In this document: positions 5,840 through 7,910 of the stretch, piece by piece | Layout of the letters: every line of letters begins with the position of its first letter | Position numbering within the stretch: position 1 is the first letter of the stretch | NCBI GenBank assembly: GCA_022839445.1 | Contig: JALHFC010000151.1 | Coordinates: forward strand, 1-7,910 | DNA: 7,910 bases | Direction of reading: 5' to 3' | DNA from: Pelotomaculum sp. | GTDB taxonomy: Bacteria > Bacillota > Desulfotomaculia > Desulfotomaculales > Pelotomaculaceae | The notes under the pieces: generated by a model | What the model was told of the DNA's origin: nothing | The model's database searches: none | Seen by the model: the letters and a program-made list of their open reading frames with translations, nothing else | Translations under genes and position numbers: made by a program

Positions 5840-6420
5840 TATTCCACGGTAAACTTCATTCTCGTTCTTATACCCAGGGTTTTATTTAAAGCTGATTGCA
5901 AGCCGGGTTCCAGTATCAAGTAGTAGCTTGCCCCGGCTAACCATTGGTCACCAGGGGGCTTAACCGAGATCTGGCAGTTATTGCCGGATACCCCTGCAAC
6001 GATTACCCCCTCAACTTTATTATCCCCGTTAATGTCAGTAGCCACGTAAATATTGCCAAGGTTCTGTTCATCTGGTAAAACTGGGTGGGAAAAAGTGATA
6101 ATCCGTGGTTTAGTAGTATCTGTAATTGATATCTCTTTGAATTCCCGTACGAAGTTAGCCTGCAACTGGCGGCTACTGTCACCCAGGTTAAAGCTGTAGA
6201 CGCTATTTCGACTAACCATGGAGCCGTTTTCACTCCAGTTATCAAAAGCATATCCACTTTGGGCCTGGGCTCTTACCGTGATAAAGCTGCCACCGTAAAA
6301 CGTCCCGTCGCCACTGACGGTCCATGCTTTGGCGTAATAACTGCTCAGGCTTACAGTATAACTGGCAGGCAGAGGATTACTTATAGGGGTGTAAGGACAT
6401 TGGGTCTGGCCCCCACACAA
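5839..6420 (-). CDS. Surface-protein fragment: InlB-like repeat plus Ig-like domain
   Basis: The frame from the TTG at 6420 gives 193 residues. Residues about 20-92 look like a divergent InlB B-type repeat: VSGDGTFYGGSFITVRAQAQ, then GYAFDNWSENG and a closing LQANF, the usual G-G-x-F-W pattern of that module. Residues about 94-193 look like an SbsA/Big-type Ig-like domain: a KPRIITFSHPV start, QWLAGASYYLILEPGLQS and a final RTRMKFTVE. Both modules are known from secreted or cell-wall proteins of Gram-positive bacteria. There is no signal peptide, no ribosome-binding site and no good start; an in-frame TGA lies only two codons before the TTG, and the GC-rich sequence upstream does not continue the protein in any frame. 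It is best seen as the C-terminal remnant of a larger surface protein that lost its 5-prime part. The alternative, a complete but cytoplasmic protein, is unlikely for these domains. Confidence 0.72.
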   Translation of the reverse strand: MCGGQTQCPYTPISNPLPASYTVSLSSYYAKAWTVSGDGTFYGGSFITVRAQAQSGYAFDNWSENGSMVSRNSVYSFNLGDSSRQLQANFVREFKEISITDTTKPRIITFSHPVLPDEQNLGNIYVATDINGDNKVEGVIVAGVSGNNCQISVKPPGDQWLAGASYYLILEPGLQSALNKTLGIRTRMKFTVE

Positions 6421-6514
6421 TGGGGATCAATGTTCTCGATGAGAGCCGGGCCGGGCGCCGTCCGGCGGACATGCCGGAATATTTTTCGTCTAATTAAATT
6501 CGCGTCATGAAAAT

Positions 6515-6532
6515 TTTATTATGCATAATAAA
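6515..6532. promoter_or_regulatory. 18-bp perfect palindrome upstream of the coiled-coil gene
   Basis: TTTATTATGCATAATAAA reads the same on both strands. It ends 11 bp before the -35 box (6544) of the gene at 6615, a position suited to an operator for a dimeric regulator. The palindrome is AT-rich with no loop or T-run, so it is not terminator-like. Confidence 0.5.
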
Positions 6533-6543
6533 CCTGGAAGGAA

Positions 6544-6572
6544 TTTACATAACGGCATAGAATTGTTATATG
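6544..6572 (+). promoter_or_regulatory. Sigma-A-like promoter for the coiled-coil gene
   Basis: TTTACA (6544-6549, 5/6) and TATATG (6567-6572, 4/6) are separated by exactly 17 bp. The start site would be near 6579, giving a leader of about 36 nt that contains the AGGGGGAG ribosome-binding site at 6598-6605. Confidence 0.55.
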
Positions 6573-6614
6573 GTGTTGAATTATTAGTCAACTTAAAAGG
6601 GGGAGCTTATCTTA

Positions 6615-6917
6615 ATGGTCGAGCTGGTGTGCATAAGAAAAGCAAAAGAAAATCTAGACGATAGCACGGATCCTGCGCCTTTTTCACGGGCTGTTGTCCC
6701 CACAATTGACATTTATACGGCCAAGGTGATATTTGACCTGACTCAAAGGATGGTGGAGGACACTGTTGACAAGCGGGTATCACTTTTGGAAAAAAAGATA
6801 GAGGAAAGGGATATGGAGATCATGCGGTCGATCCGTAGAATTCAATCAGGGATGGCCATACGGAATAGTAGGGAAAAGACTTCGTGGTGGCAAAGGCTGT
6901 TTAACCGGAGGAATTAA
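6615..6917 (+). CDS. Small coiled-coil protein, DUF3967-like tail, no HTH
   Basis: This 100-residue protein has its own promoter and a good ribosome-binding site (AGGGGGAG, 9-nt spacer to the ATG). Residues about 45-78 form a charged helix likely to be a coiled coil (VDKRVSLLEKKIEERDMEI). The end, a basic stretch followed by WWQRLFNRR, has the short Trp-rich amphipathic tail seen in DUF3967-type C-termini. From family knowledge, that ERD-x-E-I-M plus WW tail commonly forms the C-terminal half of MerR-like DNA-binding proteins of Firmicutes, of about 150-180 residues. The N-terminal 45 residues here show no helix-turn-helix, so the protein looks like the oligomerisation part alone. It could be a free-standing partner of such a regulator or a shortened gene with a new start. 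It stands alone, between the surface-protein remnant and a strong terminator. Confidence 0.72.
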   Translation: MVELVCIRKAKENLDDSTDPAPFSRAVVPTIDIYTAKVIFDLTQRMVEDTVDKRVSLLEKKIEERDMEIMRSIRRIQSGMAIRNSREKTSWWQRLFNRRN

Positions 6918-6941
6918 AAAATCTTTTATTATAATCATACA

Positions 6942-6978
6942 AAAAAACACTCCCGGTAGGTCTACCGGGAGTGTTTTT
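6942..6978. terminator. Bidirectional intrinsic terminator
   Basis: ACACTCCCGGTA (6947-6958) pairs perfectly with TACCGGGAGTGT (6963-6974) around a GGTC loop. A-run before and T-run after extend the stem to both sides, giving U-tracts on either strand. It ends the coiled-coil gene (stop at 6917) from the left and the cupin-PilZ unit (stop at 7008) from the right. Confidence 0.95.
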
Positions 6979-7007
6979 CATTATAGAAAGCAGGGCGGTT
7001 TGTTGTT

Positions 7008-7502
7008 TTATGCCCGCTGCTTGCTGAGGACCATACTCACTATGCTATCCTGATCATCTTTTCTAATGTCCGTGAATTTAACTCCTGCCAGGAATTTGTA
7101 ATTGGCAAGACCGCTAGTGTTTTCTGTAAACCTCACCACTGTTGCGGTCAGGTCTAGCTCCATGCCGTATTCAAGTTCCAGGATAATTCTTAGATTATCT
7201 CCGGGCTGAAGTTCTTGATTTGTTGCAAACAATAACCCCCCGCCCCCGATATTAATAACCCGGGACTTTCTGTAAACGTTGGAGTCTTGCAGGGCATAAA
7301 TAAGATAATGATTGACGGGAAGGCGCATCCATTCCCTGCGCGATTTGGCGCCGGAACTGATTAAATCCGGGCTTATGCCCCAGGGTGTTCTATTTTTGAT
7401 AATCTGGGAGCGAAACCAGTATGCGCCCAGACCTAGGAAAACAAGGACAACCGCTAAAATCGGGATGAGGTAACGCTCATTCCGGGATATCTGGTCCTCC
7501 AT
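7008..7502 (-). CDS. Membrane-anchored PilZ-domain protein
   Basis: From the ATG at 7502 this is a 164-residue protein: a short charged N-terminus, one membrane helix (YLIPILAVVLVFLGLGAYWF, about 11-30), a basic stretch (RSQIIKNR) that should face the cytoplasm, and a PilZ domain. PilZ domains bind cyclic di-GMP through RxxxR and (D/N)xSxxG; here the first is R56-EWM-R60, the second is N84-IGGGG with Gly in place of Ser. So it is probably a cyclic di-GMP sensor at the membrane, possibly with altered affinity. The ATG at 7502 has AAGGGGG only 2 nt upstream; the same frame is open up to about 7613. A signal-peptide ORF with a better start (7639) overlaps in another frame and may be its true N-terminus. 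It follows a cupin gene by 25 bp and ends at the shared terminator. Confidence 0.92.
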   Translation of the reverse strand: MEDQISRNERYLIPILAVVLVFLGLGAYWFRSQIIKNRTPWGISPDLISSGAKSRREWMRLPVNHYLIYALQDSNVYRKSRVINIGGGGLLFATNQELQPGDNLRIILELEYGMELDLTATVVRFTENTSGLANYKFLAGVKFTDIRKDDQDSIVSMVLSKQRA

Positions 7503-7639
7503 AGCCCCCTTAAACGCCTGGGCGCCCATGAGTGCTCTTTGGTGTAGCAGAACGCAGGTGTGGCGGACATCATAATTAATAAGACAACCAGCGTCAATAT
7601 CGCCGCTAACCAAATGTATGGCCGCCGGAAAATAACCAT
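7454..7639 (-). CDS. Signal-peptide ORF, probable displaced N-terminus of the PilZ protein
   Basis: The ATG at 7639 has GGGAG with a 7-nt spacer, the best translation start in this unit. The frame begins MVIFRRPYIWLAAILTLVV, continues hydrophobic and reaches ATPAFCYTKEHSW, a normal signal peptide with a likely cleavage site after PA. From about residue 38 the frame turns into an Arg-rich, non-protein-like tail overlapping the PilZ frame, which is in the -1 frame relative to it. Joining the two near 7525-7545 would give a signal peptide, a short outside segment, one membrane helix and a cytoplasmic PilZ domain, a consistent topology. A one-base lesion is therefore likely; a separate 61-residue secreted peptide is the alternative. 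Confidence 0.6.
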   Translation of the reverse strand: MVIFRRPYIWLAAILTLVVLLIMMSATPAFCYTKEHSWAPRRLRGLWRTRYPGMSVTSSRF

Positions 7640-7664
7640 GATCGCGCTCCCTTTTATAGCGGTT

Positions 7665-7910
7665 TTAGATCAGCGCCGGGATGAATTTTGCCAGCAGGTA
7701 AACATCCCCGTTGTCGGCAACAATTTTGTGAGGTACCTTCTCGGGGACAACAACCGTAACCCCCAGTTTATAGACAATTTCTTTGCCGGCAAGGACGCCT
7801 TCACCTACACCGCCGATTACTTCATGCAGCTCCCACTTGTCTTCGTGGATGTGATCCGAGATTTCAAAACCGTTGTCAATCCTGATTAAATGGCAGCTAA
7901 ATTTTCCGTC
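7665..7910 (-). CDS. Cupin-domain protein, C-terminal part (runs off window edge)
   Basis: Read from the right edge on the minus strand, an open frame of 81 codons ends at TAA (7667-7665). It contains both cupin motifs. Motif 1 is HIHEDKWE, that is H20-x-H22-x4-E27 of the visible part. Motif 2 is GVTVVVPEKVPH, matching G-x5-P-x4-H with H61. Two His, one Glu and a further His are the usual metal ligands of the cupin barrel. Cupins include oxygenases, isomerases and ligand sensors, so the activity cannot be named from this piece. It is upstream of, and likely co-transcribed with, the PilZ gene. Confidence 0.85.
   Translation of the reverse strand, partial: DGKFSCHLIRIDNGFEISDHIHEDKWELHEVIGGVGEGVLAGKEIVYKLGVTVVVPEKVPHKIVADNGDVYLLAKFIPALI

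Noticed and set aside
6420..6497. Short plus-strand frame of 25 codons starting MGINVLDESRAGRRP
   Set aside because: No ribosome-binding site and no recognisable family; it crosses the GC-rich patch and is probably chance.
7560..7889. Plus-strand open frame of 109 codons
   Set aside because: It lies opposite the cupin and signal-peptide frames, which carry recognisable motifs and a proper ribosome-binding site; the plus frame has none.

Overview
The window looks like a low-to-medium GC Gram-positive chromosome, most likely a member of the Firmicutes (Clostridia). The reasons are purine-rich Shine-Dalgarno sites, several lipobox lipoproteins, an OatA-type two-domain O-acetyltransferase, a PhoR/VicK-like sensor kinase, Ig/InlB-like surface modules, a PilZ protein, and compact intrinsic hairpins. 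No ribosomal or universal marker gene is present, so the assignment is an inference.

Layout. At 1-170 (minus strand, running off the left edge) lies the start of a small lipoprotein. A divergent spacer follows with a dyad and a tandem 11-bp repeat that resembles a PhoB/OmpR-family binding site. It leads into an envelope locus on the plus strand: an AT3 membrane acyltransferase (438-1700), its SGNH-hydrolase half in another frame (1700-2284), then, behind a promoter-like sequence, an OmpR/PhoB-type response regulator (2333-2996), a sensor histidine kinase (2996-4387) and a lipoprotein (4380 to 5060, resuming 5064-5831). Regulator-kinase and kinase-lipoprotein junctions overlap by 1 and 8 nt, so these three form a tight operon. 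A 37-bp near-perfect palindrome closes it. Convergent to it is a fragment of a surface protein (5839-6420, minus). A small coiled-coil protein (6615-6917, plus) has its own promoter and shares a bidirectional terminator with the last unit, a minus-strand cupin (partial) followed by a PilZ protein (7910 to 7008).

The main unusual property is the number of broken reading frames. The acyltransferase is split from its SGNH domain by a -1-type shift. The response regulator has lost about 50 bp, including its phospho-acceptor Asp. The operon lipoprotein is interrupted by an in-frame TGA. The PilZ protein is separated by a -1-type shift from what looks like its signal peptide. The surface protein lacks a proper N-terminus. 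The kinase between them is intact. Either this is a decaying envelope-regulation locus or the sequence contains assembly errors; the sequence alone cannot decide. I do not see a CRISPR array, defence island, tRNA, rRNA or complete insertion sequence. Nothing here is clearly a new system; the best leads are the split genes, the 11-bp repeat array before the acyltransferase, and the palindromes.
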